In this document: in pieces, positions 25,914 through 35,290 of the stretch
Position numbering within the stretch: the first letter of the stretch is position 1
How the letters are laid out: every line of letters begins with the position of its first letter
NCBI RefSeq assembly: GCF_900220995.1
Contig: NZ_OBQF01000003.1
Location: 124,001 to 188,000 of the forward strand
Length of the DNA: 64,000 bases
Source: Salinicoccus kekensis
GTDB taxonomy: Bacteria; Bacillota; Bacilli; Staphylococcales; Salinicoccaceae
Reading direction: 5' to 3'
Translations under genes and position numbers: made by a program
The notes under the pieces: model-generated
Database searches by the model: none
What the model saw: the letters and a program-made list of their open reading frames with translations, nothing else
What the model was told of the DNA's origin: nothing

Positions 25914-25931
25914 CTTAGGAGGAGAGGCACT

Positions 25932-26252
25932 ATGACTTATAAAGAATTGAGCAATATATTGAAAGTGATTGCGGATGAAAATCGTCTGGAAATACTGGAC
26001 TTATTATCATGCGGGGAGTTGTGCGCATGCGACCTGCTTGAGCACTTCGATTTTTCGCAGCCGACATTGAGCCATCATATGAAAGTGCTGTTTGATAATG
26101 AGCTGATCACCTACAGGAAAGACGGCAATAAAAAGATGTATGAACTGAACAGTGAAACGCTGAAGGTGGCCGGTGATTACCTCGGCCTGATTGCACAGGA
26201 TAATACGGAATGTGTGTGCAGAAGCATGAAAAAAGGTGAGTGTGCATCATGA
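25932..26252 (+). CDS. arsR: ArsR-family arsenical repressor
   Basis: Winged-helix metalloregulator of 106 residues. The As(III)-binding motif ELCACDLL (Cys31, Cys33) lies at the start of the recognition region, and [13 protein letters not shown] is the DNA-reading helix. ATG 25932 follows AGGAGGAGA. More Cys occur near the C-terminus (TECVCR). Without arsenite it should bind the twin palindromes upstream; arsenite binding releases it. The arsB start overlaps its stop in ATGA. The frame runs further upstream to 25902, but that stretch contains the operator. Confidence 0.92.
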   Translation: MTYKELSNILKVIADENRLEILDLLSCGELCACDLLEHFDFSQPTLSHHMKVLFDNELITYRKDGNKKMYELNSETLKVAGDYLGLIAQDNTECVCRSMKKGECAS

Positions 26253-27538
26253 CGATACTTGCAGTACTGATATTCATCGTCACATTGATATTCATCATCT
26301 GGCAGCCGAGGGGGCTCGACATCGGCATCACGGCGACAGTCGGTGCTGTCCTTGCCATCATTACCGGGGTCGTGTCATTCAGTGATGTCATTGAAGTTGC
26401 GGACATCGTATGGAATGCGACGCTGACATTTGTCGCGGTCATCATCATTTCACTGATACTCGATGAAATCGGCTTTTTTGAATGGTCTGCCAGGCATATG
26501 GTGAAGGCGAGCAAAGGCAACGGCATTAAAATGTTCGTATACATATCTTTACTCGGGGCGCTGGTTGCTGCGTTCTTTGCCAATGACGGTGCTGCCCTGA
26601 TCCTGACCCCGATCGTCCTCGCGATGGTGCGTAATCTGAAGTTCGAGGAGAAGGTGGTCTTCCCCTTTGTGCTGGCAAGCGGGTTCATAGCGGATACGAC
26701 TTCACTGCCTTTGATCGTGAGCAACCTGGTCAACATCGTCTCCGCGGACTTCTTTGACATCGGGTTTCTGGAATATTTGAGCAGGATGTTCATACCGAAC
26801 ATCTTCTCACTCACTGCAAGCATCATCGTCCTGCTCATATACTTCAGGAATTCCATACCGAGGAAATTTGATGGAGGGCAGCTTGCAGAGCCGTCTGAAG
26901 CGATCAAGGATTTGAAACTGTTCAGAATATCCTGGGTGATTCTCGGGGTACTCCTTGCCGGCTATCTGGCGAGTGAGTTCGTGGCGGTGCCTGTATCATT
27001 CATTGCAGGCGCAATCGCGATCGTCTTTTTACTCCTGGCAAGAAAATCGCAGGCGGTGAATACAACAGCGGTCATCAAAGGTGCCCCGTGGAATATCGTC
27101 ATCTTTTCACTCGGCATGTATATCGTCGTCTTCGGTTTGAGGAATGCAGGGATCACGGATCTCCTCGCTGACGTACTGGTTTATGTGGCCGGTCAGGGAT
27201 TATTTGCTGCAGTGATGGGAATGGGCTTCATAGCGGCGATCCTTTCATCCATCATGAACAATATGCCGACGGTGATGATTGATGCCATCGCTATTGAACA
27301 GTCGGGTGTCGACGGCATAATGAAAGAAGGATTGATCTATGCAAATATCGTCGGTGCGGATCTCGGTCCGAAGATCACACCGATCGGATCACTTGCGACG
27401 CTCCTGTGGCTGCATGTGCTGTCGCAGAAAGGCATGAAGATCCCCTGGGGTGTTTATTTCAAAGTGGGCATCGTCATCACGATACCTGTACTCATATTCA
27501 CATTGCTCGGACTTTACCTGACGCTGCTCTTAATCTAA
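26249..27538 (+). CDS. arsB: Arsenite efflux membrane protein ArsB
   Basis: Arsenite/H+ antiporter of 429 residues with about twelve helices. Typical ArsB segments are seen: [56 protein letters not shown] and [13 protein letters not shown]. It starts at ATG 26249, overlapping the arsR stop. It exports arsenite made by ArsC. No ArsA ATPase gene is present, so it likely runs on membrane potential. The operon order arsR-arsB-arsC matches Gram-positive arsenic operons. Confidence 0.92.
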   Translation: MTILAVLIFIVTLIFIIWQPRGLDIGITATVGAVLAIITGVVSFSDVIEVADIVWNATLTFVAVIIISLILDEIGFFEWSARHMVKASKGNGIKMFVYISLLGALVAAFFANDGAALILTPIVLAMVRNLKFEEKVVFPFVLASGFIADTTSLPLIVSNLVNIVSADFFDIGFLEYLSRMFIPNIFSLTASIIVLLIYFRNSIPRKFDGGQLAEPSEAIKDLKLFRISWVILGVLLAGYLASEFVAVPVSFIAGAIAIVFLLLARKSQAVNTTAVIKGAPWNIVIFSLGMYIVVFGLRNAGITDLLADVLVYVAGQGLFAAVMGMGFIAAILSSIMNNMPTVMIDAIAIEQSGVDGIMKEGLIYANIVGADLGPKITPIGSLATLLWLHVLSQKGMKIPWGVYFKVGIVITIPVLIFTLLGLYLTLLLI

Positions 27539-27553
27539 ATGGAGGTGCTGTAA

Positions 27554-27952
27554 TTGGATAAAAAAGTGATTTATTTCATATGTACCGGCAATTCATGCCG
27601 CTCGCAGATGGCGGAAGGCTGGGGGAAGGAAACACTCGGTGAGGACTTTGAAGTCTATTCCGCGGGGATAGAGACGCACGGGGTGAACCCGAAAGCGGTC
27701 GAGGCGATGGCTGAAGTGGGCATCGACATCTCCACCCAGACTTCGGATCTGATAGACAATGACATTTTAAGGCGCTCGGATCTGGTGGTGACATTGTGCA
27801 GCGACGCTGATGACAACTGCCCGGTGATCCCTGAAGGTGTGAATAAAGAACACTGGCCGTTCGATGACCCGGCAGGCAGGGACTGGACGGAATTCCAGAG
27901 GGTCCGGGATGAAATTGGCGGGAGGATCAGGGAATATAAAAGGACTTTCTAA
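27554..27952 (+). CDS. arsC: Thioredoxin-coupled arsenate reductase
   Basis: Low-molecular-weight phosphatase-like ArsC of 132 residues. The P-loop CTGNSCR holds Cys10 and Arg16, and Cys82 and Cys89 (LCSDADDNC) complete the three-Cys relay of the pI258/Bacillus type. It reduces arsenate to arsenite with thioredoxin. The start is TTG 27554, with GGAGGTG six bases upstream. The Asp acid lies in WPFDDPAG. It is the last gene of the ars operon, and its stop codon falls inside the terminator. Confidence 0.93.
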   Translation: MDKKVIYFICTGNSCRSQMAEGWGKETLGEDFEVYSAGIETHGVNPKAVEAMAEVGIDISTQTSDLIDNDILRRSDLVVTLCSDADDNCPVIPEGVNKEHWPFDDPAGRDWTEFQRVRDEIGGRIREYKRTF

Positions 27953-27967
27953 AAGAAAGTCCTTTTT
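27939..27967 (+). terminator. Terminator of the ars operon
   Basis: Stem AAAGGACTTTCT / AGAAAGTCCTTT around AAA, followed by TTTTTTG. It also faces the end of the converging SLC13 gene. Confidence 0.85.
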
Positions 27968-27979
27968 TGCTGCAGATCA

Positions 27980-29761
27980 TTAAAACCAGACGATGTAGAC
28001 GATGATGGATGTCGTGACCATGGTGAGCAGGACGAGCGGCGCCCCGATTTTGATATAGTCACTGAATTTGTAACCACCGGGCCCGTAGACGATCAGGTTC
28101 GTCTGGTAACCGATCGGTGTGATGAAACTGCATGAAGCGGCGACGGCAATCGTCACGATGAAGCCCATATAGTCGACATTGAGCTGGTCCGCCATCTCAA
28201 AAGCGATCGGGAACATCAAGACTGCAGCGGCGCTGTTGGTGATGAGCTCTGTGAATATGTTTGTAGCGATATAAATGATGAAAACAACGCCTATGATGCC
28301 GAGCGGCTGTGCGATTGCCAGCATGTTCTCCGCAAGGAATTGGGCGAGCCCTGAGGCGGTCATTGCCGCCCCGATGGCGAAGGCGCTCGCAATCAATAGA
28401 AGGACGTCGAATTGAATGTAATTGAGTATCTCCCGCCAATTGATCAGGCGTGTGACCACGAGCAGTATGACCGCAATCAGCATGGCCTCGAACATCGACA
28501 GGAATCCTAAAGTCACCGACAGGATCATGACCAGTAAAAGTCCGAGTGCCAAAAATCCTTTCAGGTTATTCTGCTTAAGCTGTTCCGGCGGATTGACGGT
28601 ATATACGACATAAAAGTCCTGGGAGTGCTGATGGCGTTGGACGAATTCATCGTCGGCGAGCAGCAGCAGGGTGTCCCCGGGCTTCAATATGATGTCACCG
28701 ACCCGGCTGTTGATGCGCTGATTGTTGCGGTGGACGGCAATGACTCCCGCATCATGTGTGGATCTGAACTCCGAGTCCCTGATCGTTTTGCCGACCAGGC
28801 TCGAGTTATGTGAAATCACCGCTTCCACCAGATGATGGTTTTCATTTTGCAGGACATCAAGACTTTTATCCGTTCCGGTTTCAAGTGATATGCCCTTAAG
28901 CTTTTCAATGATCGCTATCCTGTTGAGGGAAGCGGAGAAGATGATATGGTCACCTTTACGGATGTATGTCGAGGCTCCAACCGGTTCCACCCTCCCGCCA
29001 TCTTCCCTGATGATTTCAATAATATAAACACCTTCAAAAGAGTTTCTGGAGGCGGTGAGGATCGTCTCATCGATATGTTCAAAACTGTCCTGGATCCTCG
29101 CCTCGGCCAGAAATTCCTTCGCTTCTTTCCTGATCGTATCCTCCGCGCCTAAATTATCCGGCAATAGTTTATATCCGATGGTCAGAATGTAAATTAGGCC
29201 GACAATAGCTATGGGCAGGCCGACGACGCTCAAAGTGAAGAATGAGAAGCCCTCCACTCCTGCATTGATCAAGAGACCGTGTACAATCAGGTTCGTGGAT
29301 GTACCAATCAGTGTGATCGTACCGCCCAGGATCGTGGCATATGATAATGGGATCAATACTTTGGAGGGGGCGTAACCATTGTTCCTTGCCCAGTTCCGGA
29401 GTATCGGTGTCAGCGTGACGACGATCGGTGTATTGTTCAAGAACGCTGAAACAAGTGAAATGGGCGGCAGCAGCTTCACCATGGAGCCGCGCATCGACTT
29501 GGTCTCCCCGAGTATCCTGTAGATGAAATTCTCTATGATCCCGTGTTTTTGTATCGCGCCTGCAACGATGAACAGCAGCAATACAGTCAGCATCCCCTCA
29601 TTGGAAAACCCGCTCAATGCCTGTTCGGTGGTTATCACACCACTGAGCAGGAAAATCACAAGAAATAAAAAAACAAGGAAATCCGCCCTTGCAACTTCAA
29701 AGAGAAGTGAGATAAGCATGAGCACAATCATAGCGGCCACAAAGACCATTTCCAGAGTCAT
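27980..29761 (-). CDS. SLC13/DASS-family transporter with RCK_C domains
   Basis: Membrane protein of 593 residues. Helical halves flank two cytosolic RCK_C (TrkA-C) domains at roughly 205-375 (for example RVEPVGASTYIRKGDHIIF and INSRVGDIILKPGDTLLLLA). The transport halves contain SAFLNNTPIVVTLTPIL and, near the end, ELITNSAAAVLMFPIA and ITPIGYQTNLIVYGPGGYKF, the two SNT-type substrate motifs of the ion-transporter superfamily. Start ATG 29761 follows AAGGGGG. Relatives import sulfate or dicarboxylates. The substrate is not visible, and the gene is alone. Confidence 0.85.
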   Translation of the reverse strand: MTLEMVFVAAMIVLMLISLLFEVARADFLVFLFLVIFLLSGVITTEQALSGFSNEGMLTVLLLFIVAGAIQKHGIIENFIYRILGETKSMRGSMVKLLPPISLVSAFLNNTPIVVTLTPILRNWARNNGYAPSKVLIPLSYATILGGTITLIGTSTNLIVHGLLINAGVEGFSFFTLSVVGLPIAIVGLIYILTIGYKLLPDNLGAEDTIRKEAKEFLAEARIQDSFEHIDETILTASRNSFEGVYIIEIIREDGGRVEPVGASTYIRKGDHIIFSASLNRIAIIEKLKGISLETGTDKSLDVLQNENHHLVEAVISHNSSLVGKTIRDSEFRSTHDAGVIAVHRNNQRINSRVGDIILKPGDTLLLLADDEFVQRHQHSQDFYVVYTVNPPEQLKQNNLKGFLALGLLLVMILSVTLGFLSMFEAMLIAVILLVVTRLINWREILNYIQFDVLLLIASAFAIGAAMTASGLAQFLAENMLAIAQPLGIIGVVFIIYIATNIFTELITNSAAAVLMFPIAFEMADQLNVDYMGFIVTIAVAASCSFITPIGYQTNLIVYGPGGYKFSDYIKIGAPLVLLTMVTTSIIVYIVWF

Positions 29762-29932
29762 GGATCCGCCCCCTTTATGAGTATGGATTGATATGAACAT
29801 TTTAGCACAGAATTCAGGCGTCTAGTATCTTTATTCAAAATAATCAGAATCCATTTTAAGTGTTTAACAGCTGGCATAATAGTTAATGAGTTATATATGT
29901 GGATTTTTAGGCGGTGAAGCCGATTCATTCGA

Positions 29933-29961
29933 TTGACGGGGGTTACTATTTATACTATAGT
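29933..29961 (+). promoter_or_regulatory. Sigma-A promoter of the amidotransferase-like gene
   Basis: TTGACG (29933-29938), 17-base spacer, TATAGT (29956-29961). A roughly 70-base leader follows, with two AGGAGG-like sites (about 30005 and 30023); only the second is well placed for the ATG at 30038. Nothing else is recognised between 29801 and 30037. Confidence 0.7.
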
Positions 29962-30037
29962 GTGTCGTACCAAGCGTGAATCAAATGATTTCGAGCTATT
30001 TTCAAGGAGGAGTTCTATTAGAGAAGGAGGCATTTAA

Positions 30038-30763
30038 ATGATCATACAAGTGATTCAGCATGACCCGCTTTTACCGCTGGGTTATATCCAAGACTGGGCA
30101 AATGAAAATGATTATGAAGTGAAGACTGCCAAAATTTATGAAGGTGAACCGCTGCCGGTGGATGAAACATTCGATCTGCTCGTTGTACTGGGCGGACGCC
30201 AGACGGCATATGAAATTGATAACTACCCTTTTGTAGCCGAAGAGGCAGAGTGGTTGAGGAAACTTGTTGATGAGAATCAGAGCATCCTGGCAATCTGTTT
30301 GGGTGCTCAAATTTTATCGACGGCACTCGGCGGCGAGGTCCGGCGGATGGCACATATGGAGATCGGCTGGCATACCATATATGAGGTGGAAGAAGCCAGA
30401 CAGCATCCGTTGCTGAAAGGACTGCCGGAGGAGATCCGCCTCTTCCAGCACCATCAGGATTTCTTCTCCATTCCGGAGCGTGCTGAAAAGGTATATTACA
30501 ATCAAAACTGCAACAACCAGGGCTTCGTTGTGAATGACAATATCCTGGCAGTGCAGTTCCACCCGGAAATCACCCCGGTGGGCATTGAAGAATTTTTAGC
30601 CAAGGACCAGATTTATGAGCCGGATGAAGAAGTGCTCGTCCAGACCGAAAAACAAATCATCAATGATGAAAAATTTGAAGATGGACGCGAGTATCTCTAC
30701 AGCCTGATGGAAAACTACAAGGCTGTGATCAAGCAGCCTGTGCCCGAGGCACATGAGGTTTAA
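30038..30763 (+). CDS. Class I glutamine amidotransferase-like protein
   Basis: GATase1-domain protein of 241 residues. The catalytic triad is visible as Cys87 (AICLGAQILS), His175 and Glu177 (VQFHPEIT). It resembles the GMP-synthase-like stand-alone amidotransferases and lacks an attached synthetase domain. GGRQTAYEIDNYPF is the typical oxyanion region of this subgroup. A strong promoter, ribosome site (AGAAGGAGG) and terminator make it a single-gene unit. Relatives hydrolyse glutamine or gamma-glutamyl compounds, and the acceptor here is unknown. Confidence 0.83.
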   Translation: MIIQVIQHDPLLPLGYIQDWANENDYEVKTAKIYEGEPLPVDETFDLLVVLGGRQTAYEIDNYPFVAEEAEWLRKLVDENQSILAICLGAQILSTALGGEVRRMAHMEIGWHTIYEVEEARQHPLLKGLPEEIRLFQHHQDFFSIPERAEKVYYNQNCNNQGFVVNDNILAVQFHPEITPVGIEEFLAKDQIYEPDEEVLVQTEKQIINDEKFEDGREYLYSLMENYKAVIKQPVPEAHEV

Positions 30764-30778
30764 TATAAAATGAAGAAG

Positions 30779-30810
30779 AGCTGGATTCCGGAGAGGATCC
30801 AGCTTTTTTT
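30779..30810 (+). terminator. Terminator of the amidotransferase-like gene
   Basis: Stem AGCTGGAT / ATCCAGCT with a 10-base loop, then a T-run of seven. Confidence 0.85.
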
Positions 30811-30893
30811 ATTGGTCTTAAAGAAGACGATCAGCGGGGGGGAGGGGCCCGATTTTTGAATCCACAAGATACAATAATTCAGAATTGCTCAAA

Positions 30894-32921
30894 ATGTCAA
30901 AAAGAGCCGGTATAAAATTACAAAAATATGGTACGCTTGAAGTGAATCGGGAATGGCCATCATTTATAAAAGGCGGGATCATAATCAATATTTTCAAGTG
31001 GGCCAATAATCACAGGGAACTTACGAACACGGTCTTCAGCGGCATTTTAATCATCCTGGGCTTGATTTTCACGTGGAACAATATGGAGACTGCCGCTTCT
31101 CTCACCTTCATCTTTGCCTTTCTGATCGGCGGGTACTACAGTGCGAAATCAGGACTGATAGAGCTGTTCCGTGATAAGCATCTGAATGTCGACGTCTTGA
31201 TGATACTTGCTGCTGTCGGAGCCTCTTTGATCGGCTATTGGATGGAAGCTGCATTATTGATATTCATATTCTCCCTTGCCGGATCTCTGGAGGCCATGGC
31301 ACGGGAAAGAAGCCGTAATGCAATATCCGAACTGATGAATCTGACCCCGGAGGAAGCCCGCAGATACAATGCGGATGGGGGAATCGATGTGGTACCGACA
31401 AAAGAATTGAAAATAGGAGATATTCTCCAGGTCCCCCGCGGGGCGACGATACCGATCGACGGTACACTGACCGCGGACTTCGGAGTGATAAACGAAGCGA
31501 GCGTGACCGGGGAATCCGTGCCTGTTGAGAAGGCCAGAGGCACAGAAGTGATCGGCGGCACCATCAATGAGGGAGAGCTGATTGATATTGAGGTGGCTGC
31601 CGAGGATGAGGATACTTTATTCTCCAAGATCGTCCGGCTTGTGGACGAAGCCCAGTCCAAGCCTTCCAGGACCGCGGGTTTCATCGAGGGAATCGAGGAT
31701 ACTTACGTCAAAGCGGTACTGCTCGGTGTGCCGCTCTTCATCCTGGCTGTCTACATTTTCCTCGGCTGGTCGATGGAAGAGTCATTCTACAGGGGGATGG
31801 TGCTCCTCACGGTCGCTTCCCCATGTGCGCTTGTCGCGAGTGCGGCTCCTGCGACACTTTCCGCGATCAGCAGGGCCGCCAAAAAAGGCATGGTGTTCAA
31901 GGGCGGCCAGGCCATCGATAACGTCAATCAGCTGAAAGCGATCATTTTTGATAAGACCGGGACGCTGACGGTCGGGAAACCTGAAGTCGTTGATGCCGCC
32001 TATGTGAATGAAGATGTGAGGAACATGGTGGATGAAGTGGTGAAAGCTGCTGAATTCGGCTCTACACATCCCATTGCAAGTGCAATCCTGAGGTATCTTG
32101 AAGAGACGCAGAAGATAGAAGTGGATGATATTGCCGATATTACGGGTAAAGGATTTGCAGTCACGCACAATGGTGACGTATGGAAAATCGGCAAGAGGAC
32201 ATATGCGACTGAAAACGCCGGCCTCAGTGCAGCCATTTCAAATAAGACCGAAATGCTCGAAGAACAGGGCAACACCGTAATATTCGTCTCAAGGAATGAA
32301 GAAGTCCTTGCCTACTACTCACTGGAAGATCGGCTTAAGCCGGAAAGCCGGATGGCAATCGAACGGTTGAACAATATGGGAATCCAGACCATCATGGTCA
32401 GCGGCGACAACCTGCGAACGGCTGAACATATCGCTGCGAAGGTGGGCATTAAAGAAGTGCATGCGAACCATATGCCTGATGAAAAGACGGAACGGCTCGA
32501 AGAGCTGCGTGAAAAATACGGCACGGTCGGTATGGTCGGCGACGGCATCAATGATGCGCCCGCCCTCGCACTTGCCGATGTGGGCTTCGCAATGGGCAGC
32601 GGCACCGATATCGCAATGGAGACGGCGGATGTCGTGCTGGTCCAGGATGACTTGAAGCAGATACCTTTTGCGCTCGGGCTGTCGAGGAAGATGAAGAATA
32701 TCATCGTCTTCAACATCGTCTTTGCCCTGTCCGTCGTAATACTCTTGATTTTTGCAAACATCCTCCAGGTCATCAACCTGCCGATCGGCGTACTTGGACA
32801 TGAAGGGTCAACGATCCTCGTGATACTGAACGGCCTCAGACTGTTGAATTACAAAGACCGCATCCACGGTGAGGGCGTGGGGGATGTGAGCGTTTCCGGC
32901 CGGATGGAACCTGAGACATGA
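30894..32921 (+). CDS. Heavy-metal P1B-type ATPase with SPC motif (ZosA/PfeT-like)
   Basis: Metal-transporting P-type ATPase of about 640-675 residues without an N-terminal HMA domain. Motifs in order are the TGES actuator, SPC in TVASPCALV, DKTGTLT, the HP motif STHPIASAI and GDGINDAPA. The last helix, HEGSTILVILNGLRLL, is typical of the SPC/zinc-cobalt-iron branch. Export of Fe(II), Co or Zn is therefore likely. The start is uncertain: ATG 30894 and TTG 30885 lack ribosome sites. The only good site (AAAGGCGGG, 30969-30977) precedes ATC/ATA/ATT codons, right where homology begins. It is a single gene ending at 32921. Confidence 0.87.
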   Translation: MSKRAGIKLQKYGTLEVNREWPSFIKGGIIINIFKWANNHRELTNTVFSGILIILGLIFTWNNMETAASLTFIFAFLIGGYYSAKSGLIELFRDKHLNVDVLMILAAVGASLIGYWMEAALLIFIFSLAGSLEAMARERSRNAISELMNLTPEEARRYNADGGIDVVPTKELKIGDILQVPRGATIPIDGTLTADFGVINEASVTGESVPVEKARGTEVIGGTINEGELIDIEVAAEDEDTLFSKIVRLVDEAQSKPSRTAGFIEGIEDTYVKAVLLGVPLFILAVYIFLGWSMEESFYRGMVLLTVASPCALVASAAPATLSAISRAAKKGMVFKGGQAIDNVNQLKAIIFDKTGTLTVGKPEVVDAAYVNEDVRNMVDEVVKAAEFGSTHPIASAILRYLEETQKIEVDDIADITGKGFAVTHNGDVWKIGKRTYATENAGLSAAISNKTEMLEEQGNTVIFVSRNEEVLAYYSLEDRLKPESRMAIERLNNMGIQTIMVSGDNLRTAEHIAAKVGIKEVHANHMPDEKTERLEELREKYGTVGMVGDGINDAPALALADVGFAMGSGTDIAMETADVVLVQDDLKQIPFALGLSRKMKNIIVFNIVFALSVVILLIFANILQVINLPIGVLGHEGSTILVILNGLRLLNYKDRIHGEGVGDVSVSGRMEPET

Positions 32922-32965
32922 TAAGATGAATGTGAGAAAACAATAAAGTCATAAGGAGAGATTTC

Positions 32966-33706
32966 ATGGCAAAGTTACAGGATAAAGTTACAGTGATCAC
33001 CGGCGGGATTTCAGGCATCGGCAAAGCTTCCGCCGAGCTTTTTGCAGAGGAAGGCGCCAAACTGGTACTTGTCGACCTTGATGAGTCGAAAGGCCAGGAA
33101 GTCGTGTCTGAATTGGAAGGAAAAGGCTACGAAGCGATATTCGTCCAGGCTGATGTGACAAGCGAAGAAGATGCAAAAAATGTTTTCGCAAAAACGATCG
33201 AGAAATTCGGCCGGGTGGATGTATTGTTCAACAATGCCGGAATCGGTGCATCGAAGCCGACGCACGAAGTGACTTATGAAGAATACCGCAAGACGGTCAA
33301 CGTCGACCTTGACGGTGTATTCCTATTTGCGCAGAACGCAATCAAGCAGATGCGCGAGCAGGAGAACGGCGGTGTCATCGTCAACACGGCCTCAATGTAT
33401 GGATGGATCGGTGCAGCGGGATCGGCTGCATATAACGCGGCAAAAGGCGGCGTTGTGAACTTGACGAGATCACTCGGCATCGAATATGCAGCGGAGAACA
33501 TCCGTGTCAATGCATTATGCCCGGGCTTCATAGATACACCGATCATACCTGAAGAGCAGAAAGAGCCGTTGAGGGAAATGACTCCGATGAAGCGCCTGGG
33601 AGAATCTGAAGAAATGGCGAAAGCCGCCCTCTTCCTTGCATCCGATGATTCAAGCTTCATGACAGGCAGCAGCCTCATCGTTGACGGCGGCGTCACTGCA
33701 CAATAA
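32966..33706 (+). CDS. Short-chain dehydrogenase/reductase
   Basis: Classical SDR of 246 residues. The NAD(P)-binding motif ITGGISGIGKASA (a TGxxxGIG), Asp in LVDLDES favouring NAD, NNAG, a catalytic Ser in NTASMYG and YNAAK are all present, ending with the common MTGSSLIVDGG. ATG 32966 follows AAGGAGAG. It is a single-gene unit with a strong terminator. SDRs of this type act on sugars, alcohols or ketoesters; no neighbour points to a substrate. Confidence 0.9.
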   Translation: MAKLQDKVTVITGGISGIGKASAELFAEEGAKLVLVDLDESKGQEVVSELEGKGYEAIFVQADVTSEEDAKNVFAKTIEKFGRVDVLFNNAGIGASKPTHEVTYEEYRKTVNVDLDGVFLFAQNAIKQMREQENGGVIVNTASMYGWIGAAGSAAYNAAKGGVVNLTRSLGIEYAAENIRVNALCPGFIDTPIIPEEQKEPLREMTPMKRLGESEEMAKAALFLASDDSSFMTGSSLIVDGGVTAQ

Positions 33707-33722
33707 TTTATGTACTGCACAT

Positions 33723-33749
33723 GACCGGGCTTCTGCCCGGTCTTTTTTG
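33723..33749 (+). terminator. Terminator of the SDR gene
   Basis: Perfect stem GACCGGGC / GCCCGGTC, loop TTCT, then TTTTTTG. Confidence 0.88.
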
Positions 33750-33755
33750 TCGAAA

Positions 33756-33784
33756 TTCATTAAAGGCGGAATATTTGGTATAAT
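33756..33784 (+). promoter_or_regulatory. Promoter of the aromatic-acid exporter gene
   Basis: An extended -10 (TGG-TATAAT, with TATAAT at 33779-33784) and a weak TTCATT at 33756-33761, 17 bases apart. It lies about 35 bases before the start codon. Confidence 0.45.
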
Positions 33785-33817
33785 CATCAGAAGATTACAT
33801 AGAAAGAAGTCGGTATA

Positions 33818-34819
33818 ATGTTTTCATTTAAAAAAATATTCGGCGAAAGGATCATCAAGACAGGCATTTCGACATTCATCACCGCTTTGATATGCATGTG
33901 GCTCAACCTGTCACCCATATTCGCCGTGATTACAGCGATAGTCACAATCGAGCCGACTGCCAAAGCCTCTTTGAAAAAAGCTTATGTACGATTTCCGGCA
34001 TCAGTGATCGGTGCGTTCATTGCCGTGATGTCCCTTTATTTCTTTGGTGAGACGGCTCTGACCTATGCGCTTGCCGCCACCCTGACCATATGGATTACAT
34101 ACCGGCTGAAACTTTACGACGGCGTACTGGTCGCAGCGATTACAGCTGTCGCAATGATCCCCTCCATCCAGGACGAGTATGCATATCATTTCCTCACAAG
34201 ACTTGCGACGACCACGATCGGACTCACGACAAGTACGGTGATCAACTACCTCATCCTGCCGCCCGAATATATCGACAGGATAAAGGGACTCGCCACGACA
34301 TCGAAAAAGGACATCCAGCAGCTGTTCCACAAACGCGTGGAAGAATTGACCGACGGGAAGCTCCAATCCGCAAAATCGGATAAGAAATATAAGGAGATAC
34401 AGAAGACCATGGCGGAAGCTGAGCAGCTGCTCCAGTACCAGCACGATGAGTACAGCTATCACCGTTCGAATGAAGAAGGTATGAGGCACTTGAATGACAT
34501 CCGCAAAGAACTCCAATTTATCAAAATCTATTTGACCTATGTCGGCAACCTGATATATATCCCCCGCAATTTGAAAATGAAATTCAGTCCAAAAGAGCAG
34601 GAAGTGATGGAGAAAGTCCTTCCCCTGATCAAAGAGGACATGTCCGGGATGGATATCGAACACCCCGTACTTGAAGAACTGCATGAATGTATACTGGAAC
34701 TTGATGAGGATGAGATATTCAAAGCCCATGTGCTCAATGAGATCATTATCCTATTCAGGACGTTGATCAACCATGACAGGACGACTGAAGTTACGAATAA
34801 AAAGGAGGCCTCTGTGTAG
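33818..34819 (+). CDS. Aromatic acid exporter family protein (FUSC/DUF939-like)
   Basis: Protein of 333 residues. About 150 N-terminal residues form a membrane domain with six short helices (ITALICMWLNLSPIFAVITA, the EPTAKASLKKA loop, and LATTTIGLTTSTVINYL). The rest is a soluble helical domain with coiled-coil character (about 180-225). This is the layout of the ArAE_1/FUSC family, which exports aromatic acids or related compounds. ATG 33818 follows AGAAAGAAG, a weak site. It is a single gene followed by repeat array C. Confidence 0.82.
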   Translation: MFSFKKIFGERIIKTGISTFITALICMWLNLSPIFAVITAIVTIEPTAKASLKKAYVRFPASVIGAFIAVMSLYFFGETALTYALAATLTIWITYRLKLYDGVLVAAITAVAMIPSIQDEYAYHFLTRLATTTIGLTTSTVINYLILPPEYIDRIKGLATTSKKDIQQLFHKRVEELTDGKLQSAKSDKKYKEIQKTMAEAEQLLQYQHDEYSYHRSNEEGMRHLNDIRKELQFIKIYLTYVGNLIYIPRNLKMKFSPKEQEVMEKVLPLIKEDMSGMDIEHPVLEELHECILELDEDEIFKAHVLNEIIILFRTLINHDRTTEVTNKKEASV

Positions 34820-34829
34820 GCCGGTTGAC

Positions 34830-35240
34830 CTGAAGAGTGCCGGAAGTTGCGAAATCCGGGCGTAAAATCGCAAGTTTCAGCCTGAACAGCGCCGGAAGTT
34901 GCGAAATCCGGGCGTAAAATCACAAGTTTCAGCCTGAACAGCGCCGGATGTTGCGAAATCCGGGTGCAGAATCGTAAGGTTCAGCTTGAATAGTGCTGGG
35001 AGTTGCGAAATCCGGGTGCAGAATCGCAAGGTTCAGCTTGAATAGTGCTGGGAGTTGCGAAATCCGGGTGCAGAATCGCAAGGTTCAGCCTGAAGAGTGC
35101 CGAAGGTTGCGGAATCTGGGCGTAGAATCGCAAGGTTCAGCCTGAACAGCACCGGAGGTTGCGAAATCCAGACGTAGAATCGCAAGGTTCAGCTTGAACA
35201 GCGCCGGAGGTCACGAAATACAGACGTAGAAGCGCAAGTT
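34830..35240. repeat. Intergenic tandem array C: eight 52-bp units with TTGCGA/TCGCAA dyads
   Basis: Units begin at GTTGCG-like positions 34846, 34898, 34950, 35002, 35054, 35106, 35158 and 35210, exactly 52 bases apart. Most hold TTGCGA, a 15-base loop AATCCGGGCGTAAAA or close to it, and TCGCAA, then a 25-base linker around TTCAGCCTGAACAGCGCCGG. The last unit is the most decayed. No open frame of interest or ribosome site is seen in the 430 bases. It is the longest array of the window. Confidence 0.9.
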
Positions 35241-35247
35241 GCAGCAT

Positions 35248-35288
35248 AAAAAAGCCGTCTCAGCTCTTCTTAAGCTGATACGGCTTTT
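35248..35288 (-). terminator. Terminator of the flavin reductase-like gene
   Basis: On the minus strand, AAAAGCCGT and ACGGCTTTT flank an inner AGCTGA/TCAGCT stem with one mismatch, followed by TTTTTTATG. It may also stop transcripts arriving through array C. Confidence 0.8.
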
Positions 35289-35290
35289 CT

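Noticed and set aside
30038-30763. GMP synthase
   Set aside because: Only the glutaminase domain is present, at 241 residues; the ATP pyrophosphatase and dimerisation domains are missing.
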